64,000 nt of DNA from Craspedostauros australis (lineage: Eukaryota > Bacillariophyta > Bacillariophyceae > Mastogloiales > Achnanthaceae), in assembly GCA_026770025.1 (NCBI GenBank), contig JAMXDE010000047.1, positions 124,001 to 188,000 of the forward strand, given 5' to 3'. The notes beneath the pieces are model-generated. The model was given only the letters and a program-made list of their open reading frames with translations, was not told the DNA's origin and did not search any database. How positions within the stretch are numbered: position 1 is the first letter of the stretch; each line of letters begins with the position of its first letter. Shown piece by piece: positions 39,901 through 51,151 of the stretch. Position numbers and translations under genes: made by a program.

Positions 39901-41427
39901 GAGCTGACAGAGGCGTCTTCCACGTCTGCGGCATCAGGCAACAATCCAGCTCGGTCGAACTCCGCGTCGTCAGCTGGACTTGCCCACTCGCAATCTGCCG
40001 CGACTGCGGATGCGAGGTTGGCGAACACAAGCGCATCCGCCCGTCTGTCAAGCTCCGCGTCAACCAGCAAGCTGCTAACTCCTCGTTCGAGCGGCAAAGC
40101 CAAGCTGCTGTCCAAGCTCAAGAAGATCCCAAAGGCAGCAGCTGTCGCGGCCACCAACACCATCCGCGATGGTATCACATCCGTGTCGGATCATACCTAC
40201 AATGCAGCCAACAGGCAGTTCGGGAACAAGGCAAAGCGGAACTCCGCACGATCAAAGCAAAGGACGCCAACCCACACCGCAGCCAATGATGACAGCGAAA
40301 GCAACTACAGCAACAGCAGCGCGGGTACCAACGCCTCTACATCAACAAGTCACACACTCTCGATCAACATGCGGTCTCCCAAATCGCCGAGGCACAAGAA
40401 CAAGCATCAGTCTCCTGGAAGACAAACGGACTCGGCAAAACAGCGACGTTGGGGCGTCAAGGGTCTCTCGAAACGACTCAACCCAATTCCGCCGCTGCCT
40501 CTGGCGGGTGACGAAGACGGCAATGGCGCTGCTGCCAATGTTTCATCCAAAACTATCCAGAATGCGCCGATATCATCATTATCATCGATATTGGCTCCTC
40601 AAAGTCCAAAGAAACCCGCAGCAACCACGCAGCGGCGACATGCTGCCGAGAAGCCAACATCGACTACAGGCGCACCGCACTCCAACGAAGGTGGCGTCAA
40701 GGATGGCACTGACGATGATGATGGTAGGTCACCCGCATCGGCGTCATCAGCGTCATCGACGCCGACGTCCACTGTGGACAATCGCAAATCAGAATCTTCG
40801 TCCACTAAACAACGATCCTCGTCGAAGAAGCGACGATCGCACAAGCGGGCGAAACGCGTGAAGTTCGGAACCATAACGATTCAGGAATACCCCATCTGCC
40901 TGGGGGATAACCCGTCCGTCACGTCCGGGGCACCCTTGGCGATTGAATGGACACCACAGGAGAGCTACACTTTGGATCTGCAGCTGTATGAACGGATGCC
41001 GCCGAATCAACACAAGCTGGCTGCTGCTGCGACCAGCGCGCTCGTTTCTCCGGTTGCCATGGCAATGGGAACGGTCGAAGGACATTCCTTGGATGCCATT
41101 CGTGCTGCCCGTTCTGCAGCCCGCTCAAATCACAGGAGGAGACGTCGGCGAGACATGGTGCTTTCGCAGCACTCCAGGGCGCAGATTTTGCTCCGAGCGG
41201 GGGTGTCCTTGTCGGAGATCGTGCAGGCTGGGTTGGATGTGCAACGAATTCAGAAAGAACGTGCTGATTCGTTGCGCAAGCAACAGTGGGAGGTGGTCCG
41301 GGGTATCTGGAACAAGGCAGGCAGCGCTTTCTCGCGCATCGTCATGGCGACAGATACCTCCCTTCATCCCATTCTCTATCCGCCTGTACCTGATCGGCCG
41401 ACAAGCGTCGGGGCAAAGATGGCATGA
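36973..41427 (+). CDS. Large Ser/Arg-rich disordered protein with C-terminal LGDNPSV domain (1484 aa)
   Basis: The ATG at 36973 follows an A/C-rich leader and opens an uninterrupted frame. Residues 1-1290 are low complexity: Ser and Arg throughout, poly-Asn near 73-92, a GMQ repeat near 285, poly-Gln near 437-452 and acidic His/Asp runs near 470-535. Many RRxS sites look like kinase targets. The conserved part is about residues 1290-1440. A basic patch leads into VKFGTITIQEYP, then LGDNPSV, SGAPLAIEW and an ESYTLDLQLYE block, followed by Arg-rich helices ending in an RAGVSLSEI block and a helix up to about 1440. I know this V+F...E(Y/H)...LGDNP(S/A)V pattern from many diatom proteins of unknown function. 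Nuclear or signalling scaffold roles are possible but not shown. The stop at 41427 faces the convergent oxygenase gene. Confidence 0.88.
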   Translation: MSNNMNNSVHGNPEAGDDDGLVTEQPSSVRSLTLASLQQERSERRLSIPEAISDSDAEDGHAEGNNGNSNTHNANNNSNNNSNNNSNISMREVSEMDKQSLHHRVKSRRKSQHSAWRAMKQKKAVRKTSVLSSLDFWESNHSSFHKDSSVRSLDSAVQDCTSASSFGGDDLSVAAAPSISHSVSHADLPTAQQSLVQQRLSTFETGHHAKRRDAMALNYSHHSLASITSTSTQPASETVSSPVPITSPGLRSDAASPQTEERGMTLKSRRNTRSRSVSFSEAQGMQGMQGMQGNDAYQRELIRRKQQLRYSRRGSVTKHKLQAEVSRLQPTTSNAKAINNNSKRGIRKHAYSRSNSVQALGKAKALPKSSAHSLPATSFHSVSSNASSSCDLSPTSTSGSSIAAAQTRRRFMDLDKPRRFSSLSTDSGDLSNDDHSPQQQQQQRQQQQRHHRFHRNHHPISEDSEDDFEEMRYHSDDLIDYGMGDDSDFDHMHMQDHEVDLHPHTDNDDNDDNTANDDTDDTDERSSATNTMHDDYGLSQSQTIRMQLRRGSNDARRSHSRSQTHQSPDAQQQQARTRPAPRRKARRRQSRSISVDSAALDSYQHYTMQLAGSDASPEGTRTARNASNPASLDKPRRKQRQHQRQQQRQRQEDDQLHGDERGDASTDDGESIQCTSVRSQRSRSDSVGSCDSFESIQSAELNDNSNSISDSADMPFPISAHSTPPRMTRRRVPRRCSVVIHPDSTLFKAAAAADDDDTDDASAMSDNRSTDSCGACSVKSAPSRNTGRLKKFRARTSSALSKSRRRISDPIRNIANGITDNLASVSSSSARNPNPSRESRRRTIGSAARMPSDASADGGSNSNEPERRSLSPHALYRRTRQLRGGMGRPVRSRSVNGDRKDNDANSDAAAATVAANSSIIEGPSKRPVSNKTKRRTISMQPRSNTASLVAHFQSFGSKSKADGTSKATKQDSWVDDELTEASSTSAASGNNPARSNSASSAGLAHSQSAATADARLANTSASARLSSSASTSKLLTPRSSGKAKLLSKLKKIPKAAAVAATNTIRDGITSVSDHTYNAANRQFGNKAKRNSARSKQRTPTHTAANDDSESNYSNSSAGTNASTSTSHTLSINMRSPKSPRHKNKHQSPGRQTDSAKQRRWGVKGLSKRLNPIPPLPLAGDEDGNGAAANVSSKTIQNAPISSLSSILAPQSPKKPAATTQRRHAAEKPTSTTGAPHSNEGGVKDGTDDDDGRSPASASSASSTPTSTVDNRKSESSSTKQRSSSKKRRSHKRAKRVKFGTITIQEYPICLGDNPSVTSGAPLAIEWTPQESYTLDLQLYERMPPNQHKLAAAATSALVSPVAMAMGTVEGHSLDAIRAARSAARSNHRRRRRRDMVLSQHSRAQILLRAGVSLSEIVQAGLDVQRIQKERADSLRKQQWEVVRGIWNKAGSAFSRIVMATDTSLHPILYPPVPDRPTSVGAKMA

Positions 41428-41693
41428 GAGTACGAGCAGAAATGATTGCGAGGATGGCATCTGTACTGGCATTCGCAACATTATACCGGTGCTATGTTCT
41501 ATCAAAAACTAGTCGACTCTCTTTTGTCATCACTTTACCATTCTCATACGTCCATACGAACGCTTTGCAAATGGTCCGTATTGAACCGTTTGTGCCTGTG
41601 CGTGGACGAGCACAGCTATGGCTCGCACAGTGTAATGTGTGGAGCAGCCCATTCGCACGTGCACCCCTCGTATCCGTAGCGGTGTGCGCGCTC
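41428..41693. other. Short convergent intergenic gap
   Basis: 266 bases separate two stop codons. No repeat or hairpin stands out. Both 3' untranslated regions must fit or overlap here. Confidence 0.6.
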
Positions 41694-43547
41694 CTAGGAC
41701 AGGTGCTTGCCTTGTACGTCGGTATCCCTCCCTTGACCCGCTTGTCCCAACAACCGCTTCTGTTCGTTTTCTGTGAACGCGATGCCGCTGCGATCTTGCA
41801 CGGCATCATTGCCCTGTTGCATTCCTCCATCTGTCTGTGACAGGGCCGCGATCCCCGAACGCCAGTGGATGTAGTCTGCCACTGTCGACGGTCCTTTCGT
41901 GTTGCCTTTCGTGTTGCCTTTCGTGTTGCGTGCGGTGTGCTTTGCTCCCTCCTGGCCAGTTTCGTCTGGCGCCGATACCTCCTCCAATGAAATGTTGGGG
42001 TTGGGATCGCAGAAGAAGGCCAGCGACACCCTTGGGCGGTCGCCATCGCCATTGTTGTTATTGTCATTGTCAACATCAAAGTGGCTCGCTCCGTCCGGAT
42101 TCTCACCACCACCATTTCGTCGTGCCCCAGAACCAAGCTTGGGGGGCTGTGGCTTGACGCGTACTGCCTTGCGCAACATCCTACGGCCAACCACCCTGTG
42201 CAACGTGGCAAGCAACTGATGCCCCGTCCATTCGCTCAGCAATGATCCCAAGTTGACGACGATGGCACCAGGGACGTGCGGGACATCCTTCCAATCATGC
42301 GACGCTTCGTCGTACACCTGGAGGCCTGGCACCCCATCCGTCAGGAGCAGCGTCAGGCTGCCGTAGTCGGAATGCGGTTTGCACCGAATAACCAGTTCAT
42401 CATCGTTCTCCTTCCCAGTGTTGGCAGTATCCTCGTCGTTGCCACGTTTGTTGCCTCTGTCGCTGGTGGCGCTGCCGCGAGCAGACTCTGACGATCCTTG
42501 CTGCTCATTCGTCCCAGTGCCATCATCCTGTGATGATTCTTTGTCTGACCGAAGCCCGAAGTAGTAGAGCAAGCGCAGCGCAGAGTGATTCTGGTCGTGC
42601 AGCTTGCAGAGCATGTCCGGGCTGCTTCGTATCGCGGCATTGAGAAGATCGTTAGTCACCGTGCATTCATTGCTGTTTGAGGATGCCGAGCCTGACTGCG
42701 TTCCATGTAAGCCTATTCCCATGTACTTGAGGAGGAGACGTTTGGCTTCTTCCAAGGCGTACCAGTACTCGATGAGCTTGTCGATGGCAAATACCGCGAT
42801 CGCGGCTTTGCCTGATGGTTGTTCGGATGGTTGTTCGGATGATTGTTCTTGTAACTGAGCTTCCGCACTTGTACGCAACGTCTGGTACAAGCCCTGTGCA
42901 GTTTGCAACTCATCCCACATTATGTAACGCTTGGGATCTGTGGGATGGGTGACGATCTGATCCAGCAGGGCTGTCAACGGCGATGGTGAGCTTGCATCCT
43001 CTCCGTTCTTTTGTTCCTCCCGCTTCTCTCGCTCAAGGCACAGGAGCGTGCGAGCAGCTTGAAGGGCATCCGATTGCAGAGACGGCGGGAGCAGGTCTGT
43101 CTGGACGAGAAGAAACCCGCTGGTTTCGAATGCTCCGATGATTCTCTTCGCAACCTCATTGTCGATGGAGACCTGAGCGTTGCTGATGTCATTGCTGCTG
43201 TCCTTGCTGCTGTCCTTGCTGATGTCATTGCTGCTGTCATTGCCCTGTTGCATCGGCTCAGTCTGTCGCGCAGAGTTAGTTCGCGATGGCAGCCGGATGA
43301 GAGGAATGAATGCGTCGGCACTTGATGTGTCTAGGAAAACCGCTGATTCGGTGCCCTCGGCGTGATGCTCGGACGAGGAAAGGTTCGTCATCATCCAGCC
43401 GATGCCCCTTCCAGCTCGGATGCTGCGGCAGTGTTGCCAGACTCGGCCTTGGATTCCAGCAGATGCAACAGTGCTGAGTCCTTCAACGTGGCGATATGGT
43501 TGAAGAATGCAAGCAGTCGTACTTATCGCCAGCAAAGCCAAGAGCAT
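41694..43547 (-). CDS. 2-oxoglutarate/Fe(II)-dependent oxygenase-like protein (617 aa)
   Basis: The ATG at 43547 begins a hydrophobic N-terminus (about 1-22) that could be a signal or targeting peptide. A DIOX_N-like part (GFLLVQTDLLP) is near residue 137-160. The catalytic double-stranded beta-helix carries the iron ligands H392 and D394 in PHSDYGSLTLLL, H450 in ATLHRV and R506 in PRVSLAFF for 2-oxoglutarate. This is the isopenicillin N synthase-like superfamily pattern. Substrate is unknown; related plant enzymes hydroxylate or desaturate small molecules. Length is about twice the family norm (300-350). The excess is low complexity: SSNDIS/SSKD repeats near 103-123, EQPSEQPS near 235, a Ser/Asp/Asn insert before H392 and an NTKG triplet repeat near 540-550. 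All metal and substrate ligands are present, so activity is plausible. Confidence 0.9.
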   Translation of the reverse strand: MLLALLAISTTACILQPYRHVEGLSTVASAGIQGRVWQHCRSIRAGRGIGWMMTNLSSSEHHAEGTESAVFLDTSSADAFIPLIRLPSRTNSARQTEPMQQGNDSSNDISKDSSKDSSNDISNAQVSIDNEVAKRIIGAFETSGFLLVQTDLLPPSLQSDALQAARTLLCLEREKREEQKNGEDASSPSPLTALLDQIVTHPTDPKRYIMWDELQTAQGLYQTLRTSAEAQLQEQSSEQPSEQPSGKAAIAVFAIDKLIEYWYALEEAKRLLLKYMGIGLHGTQSGSASSNSNECTVTNDLLNAAIRSSPDMLCKLHDQNHSALRLLYYFGLRSDKESSQDDGTGTNEQQGSSESARGSATSDRGNKRGNDEDTANTGKENDDELVIRCKPHSDYGSLTLLLTDGVPGLQVYDEASHDWKDVPHVPGAIVVNLGSLLSEWTGHQLLATLHRVVGRRMLRKAVRVKPQPPKLGSGARRNGGGENPDGASHFDVDNDNNNNGDGDRPRVSLAFFCDPNPNISLEEVSAPDETGQEGAKHTARNTKGNTKGNTKGPSTVADYIHWRSGIAALSQTDGGMQQGNDAVQDRSGIAFTENEQKRLLGQAGQGRDTDVQGKHLS

Positions 43548-46500
43548 CAGACTGTGAGTACTGCCGAAGTCGTCGTACGGGTACGAACTACTCTATGCTT
43601 GTGCTGCTTGTCCAGTCACTTCTCTATTGATGGAACAGGCATTTTAGAGACTTCTCGCTGCGTTGAATTTCATCAATGTTGTTGGCCTTGCGTTGCTTGT
43701 CTCTCAGCGTTCTGGTTCCGGTTCTGAAGATCTTCCTGCTTGATGTTGTCAAGAGGACAGCCTTTTTATGGGTGTTCGCATCCTCGAGTTCTCGTTTCTT
43801 GTCGCATCGTGACGTGACTGAATCTCTCCTGATCATGAATATTCTATCTTCAACATACAATCTATGGATCCTGCAAAAGTGCTTCATTCGTGATCCAGAA
43901 TAGTATGGTCGGATTGATCAATCCCGCAGCGGTTCGACTTGTTGAATCGGCACTGAGGAGTCATGAATACTGTGTTGGGCTTCCGCACAAAGCGGAACAA
44001 CAAACACTCACAAAGTTCGTATTTCGTCACAGAAACCATGACTGTTGGCAACAATGAACCCAACGGAATGGAACCGCGCAGTCCCTGCCGATTCACATGC
44101 GTCGTGCACCCCATGCCGTCTTCCGCCGCACCTTGCTTCACATTCGAGAGCGCATTTCTTCAGATGTGCATGCATTATCTGTACCATTACAAAACATCAT
44201 ATAATATTATGTATTATTACATTGGTAGGCGAGAGGATTGGATCAAAGAGAAAGCGCAAGAGGGTCGGTGTTGGTCTGATCGGTACCACCGTGCGTTTAC
44301 AGATGCTGGTTGATGAGGAGCAATGCCACAGAATAAGATCATGGGGAGTGGCTGGGGAGCGTGCTGTGAGGAACCGATCTGGAGGTCTGTGTGTTTCGCT
44401 CTCTTGATCCAGATCAAGAAGGGAGAAATGGGAAACGGTCACGTCTCGAAGACGTGGCTGTCTCGTCTGGCAGCGCAACAACAAATCATCACGCCATTGT
44501 TCAATGCGGAAAAGGCGCAGGTCGAAAGAACGATTCGGACCAGCTGCAGTAGTCACCAAACGATCACGAAGGGAATGGGCAACCTCAACCATCATCCTTG
44601 TATTGCAGGTCTTTTCGCGAAGACGAATCCACAATCTGAAGCGCTGTTCGGTTGTCGAATCTAGAGTACTGAAGGCACGGGATGCTTCACTCCGTGACTG
44701 TGCGCGTCGCTTCCGTCGTGCTGGCGCGTGCCAGAGATCGGATTTGTGGTCTGGTGCCTGTTTCGCTCAAGCGCGGAGCCTGGAGATACCGGTGTGCCGA
44801 CGGTCCCTGTTTGCCCATTGGCACAACCATGTCATGTGAAGCGTGTGCATTGCACGACCATCGCAGAACAAGCACAAGCATTGATTTGCAGGATCCTGTT
44901 TGTACTGGGCTAGCAGGTACGATGCATCCGAACGTGAGCAGTGCAAACGTGATTTGACACTCAGAGATGTCATCGTTGATAACGTCTGGCTATGTTTTGG
45001 GTACACGTCCAATCTCCTGCAAGCTCGCGGTACATCCTCCCAGGCTCTGAAGGCACTCGCACTTGTGCGCGCTATGTGTAATGTCATGAATCGGCAAGGG
45101 GCTTGCCAGACATTTGGATAGCATTGCACGAGTACAGAGCGCCATTGTGACGCGAACGGAAGATTTGGGGTGGGGCGTGCACGAGCACCATAGCTTGGAT
45201 AGCTGCCATAGACACGGTATAGTTGGAGTAAATGCCATGCGACGCACGCATGCTGTGTCGGACAGAGTACGCGCATAGCAGAGCAGAGCAGAGGAATGAA
45301 CGACACCACATCCAATACATCCACCACATCAGCGAAGCTAGAACCACTGAGATGGTGATCTGTTGATCGCAGCTCCGCGCAGGAGGCCACGATTCGTCTC
45401 GAGGAGGTTTGATCACCCAGCTTCTTCCTCCATTCGTCCGAGTTGCCGGACTTGTATACTATGTTGTCTGGTCTTTTGATGCTCGTCACTCCAGCGATCG
45501 AACGTGACGGGGCGGAATGGATTGGACAAAACGCACGAGCAGCTCACGCAGGAAGGAATGTCAGGCACGAGGGGGATGCAAATGCAGATCGAAAATGGAA
45601 CAAGGAGGTGCATGTTGGTACCGACTCCCTGGCCTTACCATGCCATACCATGCCATACGATACCATGCCCCACGAGCCGCGATGGCAGCGCATGTCCTCG
45701 TCACAGAATGTCAACATCATCAGAGCAACGAGCAGAGCACGATGGTGGCGTGTCATTGTCTCCCAAATCTGCTCTCCAACCTCTTGGTCTGAACCGATGA
45801 AGCACTCACACGGTATCACAATTTGCTCTGCTGATATATCCCAATTGGTACCGCCATACCAAGAAGTGCCGATGGTAATGGAACTTGCGACGACAACAAT
45901 CCTGGTGACGAGCATGTTGGGCTGGAGCTTAGTGCAGACATGCATCCCACACATTCATACATTCGTGCAATCAAACATCTGTGCATCCATCCCAGCATCG
46001 AGTGTTGTACATGCGATGCTTGCACTCTATCCCTCCTTGTTCTGCACATGTGCATACTGGTACTATTAGTCGTAATAGTAGCTTGTTTCGCTACGGATAG
46101 TCGTACAATATTATGTGTAAAAATACATGCTTCGCGCGAGCCGCCGACAAAAAGGTGCGGTGCTCCGTGGTGCTTTTTCTCTTTCTCTTTCTCTCTTGTG
46201 ATCTGTCTCATGCGGCGTTCATGTTTCTTATCCCGCGCCAACATAATGATCGTTTGGAAAATGTCTCCCTGGATGTCGCGCTAGCACAAGCCACGAAAAA
46301 ACACTGTATTGATTCTCGCCGCTCGCAACGAAAGCGACAAGACAGTCGTCATGGTCATCCATTCAGTCGTAAGCGACTGGGCTGTTAAAAGAGTGTCTCA
46401 GTACGCCAACAGCGTTAGAGCAACACCGTCCATCGGAACTAGCTGGCCACAAATGATACCGTCATCTTCCTATCTTGCTTGTTTCGCTTGTGTCATTCCC

Positions 46501-48660
46501 TCGGCGATAGGATCGTCTCTTCGCATCAGTCAGGTCGCCGACATACGAGGAGGGACTGTGAGGGAGGCCATCGGTACCAACCTTTGCTTATGGAGTCGTT
46601 GCTACAAGAGCAACAGCCGTTTCCGATTGGACCACGGTGCGAGCAGTGCTTGACGTGGAGCGAAGTGCTTGGAGAGAAGAGAGATGTCACAGACATCGAA
46701 ATCGTGATCCGTGGAGACAGGCGTTTTGATTTCGGGAATCAGCCAGAACATGAAATTCTGTTCTCTTTCTTCCAATGGATCAGGCGTGTCTTGCTGCGCG
46801 TACCAGTGTCTCCTTCTGCTCTGCTCTGCTCCACACTCTTCCTTCGTTCCGTCTTTGGGCGGTGGATCGGTTCCTTGGTTGCTTGCGTACTAGCCATCTT
46901 GGATGCAAGCTTGTACTTGTTCTCTCGTCTTGTTCTGTTCTTCCCTTCGTTTGCCTTCCCCTCACTTTCCTCCGTGGTGGCAGGTGTTTCCATATGTTTC
47001 TCATGGGACTCGTGCTCTCTTGGAAGGTCAATGACGTTGGAATTGATTGGACGCCACCGTTATTACCGCTTCCCTTCACGCCTCGCGTCCTCTATTGTGG
47101 TGGATTGGCGATTATGCCTGTGTTCCTATTCTTGATTTACGTTTATGGAAGCCCTTTTATCCTTATTCTTGCGATACTTATCGTCATGTGCAAAATGCGA
47201 ACAACCTCGAAACGGTCGACATGATCACTGGCCTACGACAACATTTGGTCATTTCGGGGCTTATAGTTCATGCTGCTTTTTGTCTATTTGGTCCTGCATC
47301 AACTTGTATTCGAAGACGGGAAAATCGGGGCGGTATTGACGAGCGCACCGAGGACCTCTCTTCGGAAGCGAGGCCCAGCACCCGGGTGCTCTCTTGGCAC
47401 CGCCAAACAAAGAAACGTCAACTCCATGATTCTGTTGGAGAACTGTTGGCACTTCCAAGGTGGTTGTGTTCCTGCGGTGGCGGGCCGAAACCTCGCGCCT
47501 CGGTGCTTGTTCGCGGAGCAATTGTCATCGGACCACATGAACACGACCATGTGTTAGTTCGTCCACGTCGTGGATCCGCTATACGAACTACGGTCTTTTC
47601 ATTACCACACAAATAGTCGTCTACACGTACCACCACAGAGAATGGGCGGCTCGCACCCCTGCGCATTCGACCGCAATCGCGCCATGCCAGCATCTGCGAC
47701 CGAGGCTGCCTACCGTGGGTAATTTGCGAGTTTGGTCATTGCGCGTTGTACGGGAGGAGGCACGAGGATGTCCCTACCAACAACTACGTAGAATGCTCGT
47801 AGACCACATGGCAGCCATGATCACTTCAGTTGTTGCGACAAGCGCGCCTTACTCGTATCCTTGTACGCCCAGAACACGAAGATCTGTCCAGTCATCCGGA
47901 GTCGAGACAGCGCAAATGCGCATTACCATACTGACCACTACTATACAACGCAGCACACGACGCAAGGCAGCACAAAGCAACCCAAGGTAACAGAGGACAG
48001 GGCAAGAAACCTCGCTTGTCATACTACCAATACAACACCATTATCATTCTTCATTCGCCATCACGGTTGTCATCACATCCGCCACCTCTCCCTTGCTATC
48101 GTGTCGCAACAACGGTTGACATCGGCGAAGGGTCATCTCCGTTATCACCAATACCAACATCCATCCATTAACAGGTTCGTGCCCGATGTGCATAGTCAGT
48201 CTTGGCGATTTCCTCATAACCCTGATTGAGCTCACAAAAAAGAACTTGTTGCAATCTATACGCACCCTGCCCAACCGCCCATCCATCCAAGGTAAACGAT
48301 TTTTCCAACCCGACAGTCTCTTTGCTCTTTAGTGAACAAACGACCACTCTCCCAACACTCCACTGTCCTCGTGTCTGCCAACCCTGCGTTCACACAACCT
48401 CATCGCGTAAACCAACTCACCATACCACAGCAAACCACAGCCATCCAAAGCGCGCCAAGCTGCATCACACTGTGCATCACTTCATCCCGGTGCAACTCCT
48501 TAGTGGCCATCAACATCAACGGACGACACCAACGATACCGGGCTCCGCTCCAGACATCTCCAAATCACATATCATCACATCACAGAGCAAAGTCACCGAC
48601 CAAGTCACCCATCCGTGGTATCCATCAACGCTGCAAGCGATAGACCAAGCCCCACGAAAC
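43548..48660. other. 5.1-kb intergenic region without a supported gene
   Basis: Between the oxygenase start and the first HA gene I find only frames that lack an ATG or any conserved pattern, for example 44767-45489 minus, 46479-47135 plus and 47047-47616 plus. An AT palindrome (ATAATATTAT) lies at 44201-44210. The last 600 bases are C/A-rich, like a 5' untranslated region. Spliced genes with short exons or non-coding RNAs cannot be ruled out. Confidence 0.45.
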
Positions 48661-51040
48661 ATGATGCTCAACACGATCAGCACAAACAACCGGTCCAATC
48701 TAGCTGCGACTGCCTTCTACTCTGACAGCGGCTGCGATCGCAACAGGATGGCAGGCCACAGCATTCACAATGGTAAGCACAGTGACCAAGTACAGATCGA
48801 TGGAGATGCTTTCACAAAGGTCATTCGCACCTCGGTCGTCGAGTGCAACCTTTCAATCCTTGCAGGTGCCCTCATTAGCACTGCACCACTCGTGGCTCGA
48901 AGTACGATGCATCCACCAGGCTGTGTGTGAACGACGCCTGTCTCTTACACCACTGTCTTCTTGCTACTATCCCTGCTCCTTGTTCCTGCTCCTCCGTTGC
49001 CCCCATTGGCCCTGTTGGCACACCAACCCACCAAAACCATCGGCGCTTGCAAACATTCCAGGCACAACAGCCGGCGAAGCACGCAGCGCAAACGAGTGCG
49101 TTACTCCGATGAACCTGAGTGAAAAGCACGTTTCACGAACCCAGTACTCCGCAAGCGACGATTGGAACGTGCCCATCATCTCCCACACCAGCACTACGAC
49201 GACTGCCGACGATTTGATGGGCAACTCTCATGGTGGGGCAGAACGGATGTTCGCACCGAACATCGCTTCGGCTTGCCAGAACCAACAACGGCCCTTGCGA
49301 TTGACCCTGCCTCCTGATGCTCAGGCAGCATCGGCAGTTGTGTCAGTGGCAACGGCATCAAGCGACGAGACCGCAGCAGGAGACGCGGTTTCTGCGTGGC
49401 CCCTGAACAGGTTGGAACCAAGGCCAATTGGTGCGGGCGGGATCAGCGTGGTCAAGTCAGTACCCTTGATGGCCATGGGATTGAAGGGGACGATCAATCA
49501 AGATTGGATCGCCGAGCTACGAAGGATCGTCTGTCCGGCATGCAAAGCGAAGGATGCTGGTGAGGAGGCGTCCGCATGGTTGGCGCATGATCTCCCGACA
49601 ATGTCTCCAGAGCAGTCGGCTCAATTTTGCTTTGGTTTCACGCACATGAACACAAACATGGACACAGACATGGGCATAGACAAGGACACAAACATGGACA
49701 CAAACATGGCCGTTCTGCCAACACCATCAGCGATACCAATGGCACCGCCGGCCGCGAGAAGCGAACACGCCAAGATCAAGGCGAATGAGGATATTGCCCC
49801 CCGCCTCCACTCTCATCACAACCTCTCTTGCTGTCCTTCGCCAACGACCAGCAACATCAAAGTCGAAGAAGTGAACCAAAAGCGACAACCAAACTTTTTC
49901 ATCGCGAATGAGCCCAGCGAGAGTGACGAACACCGTGACAATGGTAGCGATGTTGGCATCACTGATTCTGACTCCTCCGGCTGCGACGAACCATGGCGGG
50001 AGTCAGGGAGCGGTTCACCAAACGAGACAAGTGCTGACAGCGACTACGGCCACCACTCCAACGATTCTCCGGCCTGGAATACTCGCACAACAGACACCGA
50101 TCAATTCATCTCCATGATTACATCAGAGGAAGATCACCTGAATGGTTGCTGTTCCACAACCAGGTCGCAATTGGCTCACGAAGACCTCTTCGGTGGTGGA
50201 CCGCTCAGTCTCCCTGATGCTCGGGATGTCTCCGTCAATGGAGAAAAGAAGCCTTCTCTCCCTGATCATGTCCGTGTCAACGGCCACCCGTCACCCAATA
50301 CAGCAACGAGTGGCAGACATGGCCAGCAAGGCCACACAACACCACATCATCGCACAACCTCGACACACCTGGTGTCGTCTCCCACCCAAATCGATTCGGA
50401 ATCGGCCAACGGTTCGAGCTTGAGCAGCAGCAGCAGCAGCAAGCCGTCATTTCAGGAGCTGGCGCAGCTGCCGTCGAGGTGCATCACCAACGGCCCCACG
50501 CAGTCAGAACAATGGAACGATAAGTACCAGGAGCTGATCGACTTCAAGCACCAGCACGGGCATTGCCATGTGCCCAACTCATGCCAAGGTGACAAGCCTC
50601 TTGCCCACTGGGTGCGCCGACAACGCCATCAGTACCGTCTCAAGGCAGAAGGCAAGCACTCCACACTCTGCAACGTGCGGCAGCAGGCATTGGAGGATCT
50701 GAACTTTATCTGGGACTCCCACGCTGCGATATGGGAACAGCGGTTCCAGGATCTCGTCTCGTTCCAACGAGAGCACGGCCATTGCAAGGTCCCGCGACCG
50801 TACCACACTAATCCTCAGCTTGCCATTTGGGTCAAATGCCAGCGCCGGCAGTACCAACTCTGCCTGGCACAGCAAAAGAGCTCCATGTCCAAAGACCGAA
50901 AGCTGCGTCTCGAACGCATTGGCTTTCTCTGGAACATTCGGGGCAGGCGCAGGTCCAGCGGTGCTGCTCGTAACTCCAAGCAAAGCGCTCAGCACAAGTC
51001 AACATCAAAGTCGCAAGAAGCAAAGATGAAGCAGCGATAG
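48661..51040 (+). CDS. Helicase-associated (HA) repeat protein, HA gene 1; likely one intron 48773-49061
   Basis: Preferred model: exon 1 48661-48772 (ATG at 48661), an intron starting GTAAGC and ending CATTCCAG after a pyrimidine-rich stretch, and exon 2 49062-51040, giving 696 residues in one frame. An unspliced start at ATG 48770 would instead read through the intron for 756 residues. The N-terminal 500 residues are low complexity, with an HMNTNMDTDM-like repeat near 310 and a poly-Ser run just before the domains. The C-terminus has two HA repeats (about 519-590 and 595-662). Each has W, GHC-VP, LAxWVxxQRxQY and a closing (I/F)xW motif. Known: HA domains (Pfam Helicase_assoc type) occur next to helicases in bacteria and alone in many diatom proteins. 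Nucleic-acid binding is inferred. A short basic tail ends the protein. Confidence 0.8.
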
Positions 51041-51131
51041 ATGACGGATATGTCATCAGCCATGTCATGAAGTCATCGCACTTGCTCCCAGCAGGGTATT
51101 GGTGGGTATAAACATGAGATGATGACATCCC

Positions 51132-51151
51132 ATAATATTATATAATATTAT
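51132..51151. other. 20-bp perfect AT palindrome downstream of HA gene 1
   Basis: Two ATAATATTAT decamers in tandem form a sequence equal to its own reverse complement, starting 92 bases after the stop codon. The decamer also occurs at 44201. It may act in 3' end formation or simply be AT-rich DNA prone to cruciforms. Confidence 0.6.

Noticed and set aside
44767-45489. 240-codon minus-strand frame
   Set aside because: It begins at GTG without a splice acceptor, has irregular composition, and no homology was recognised.
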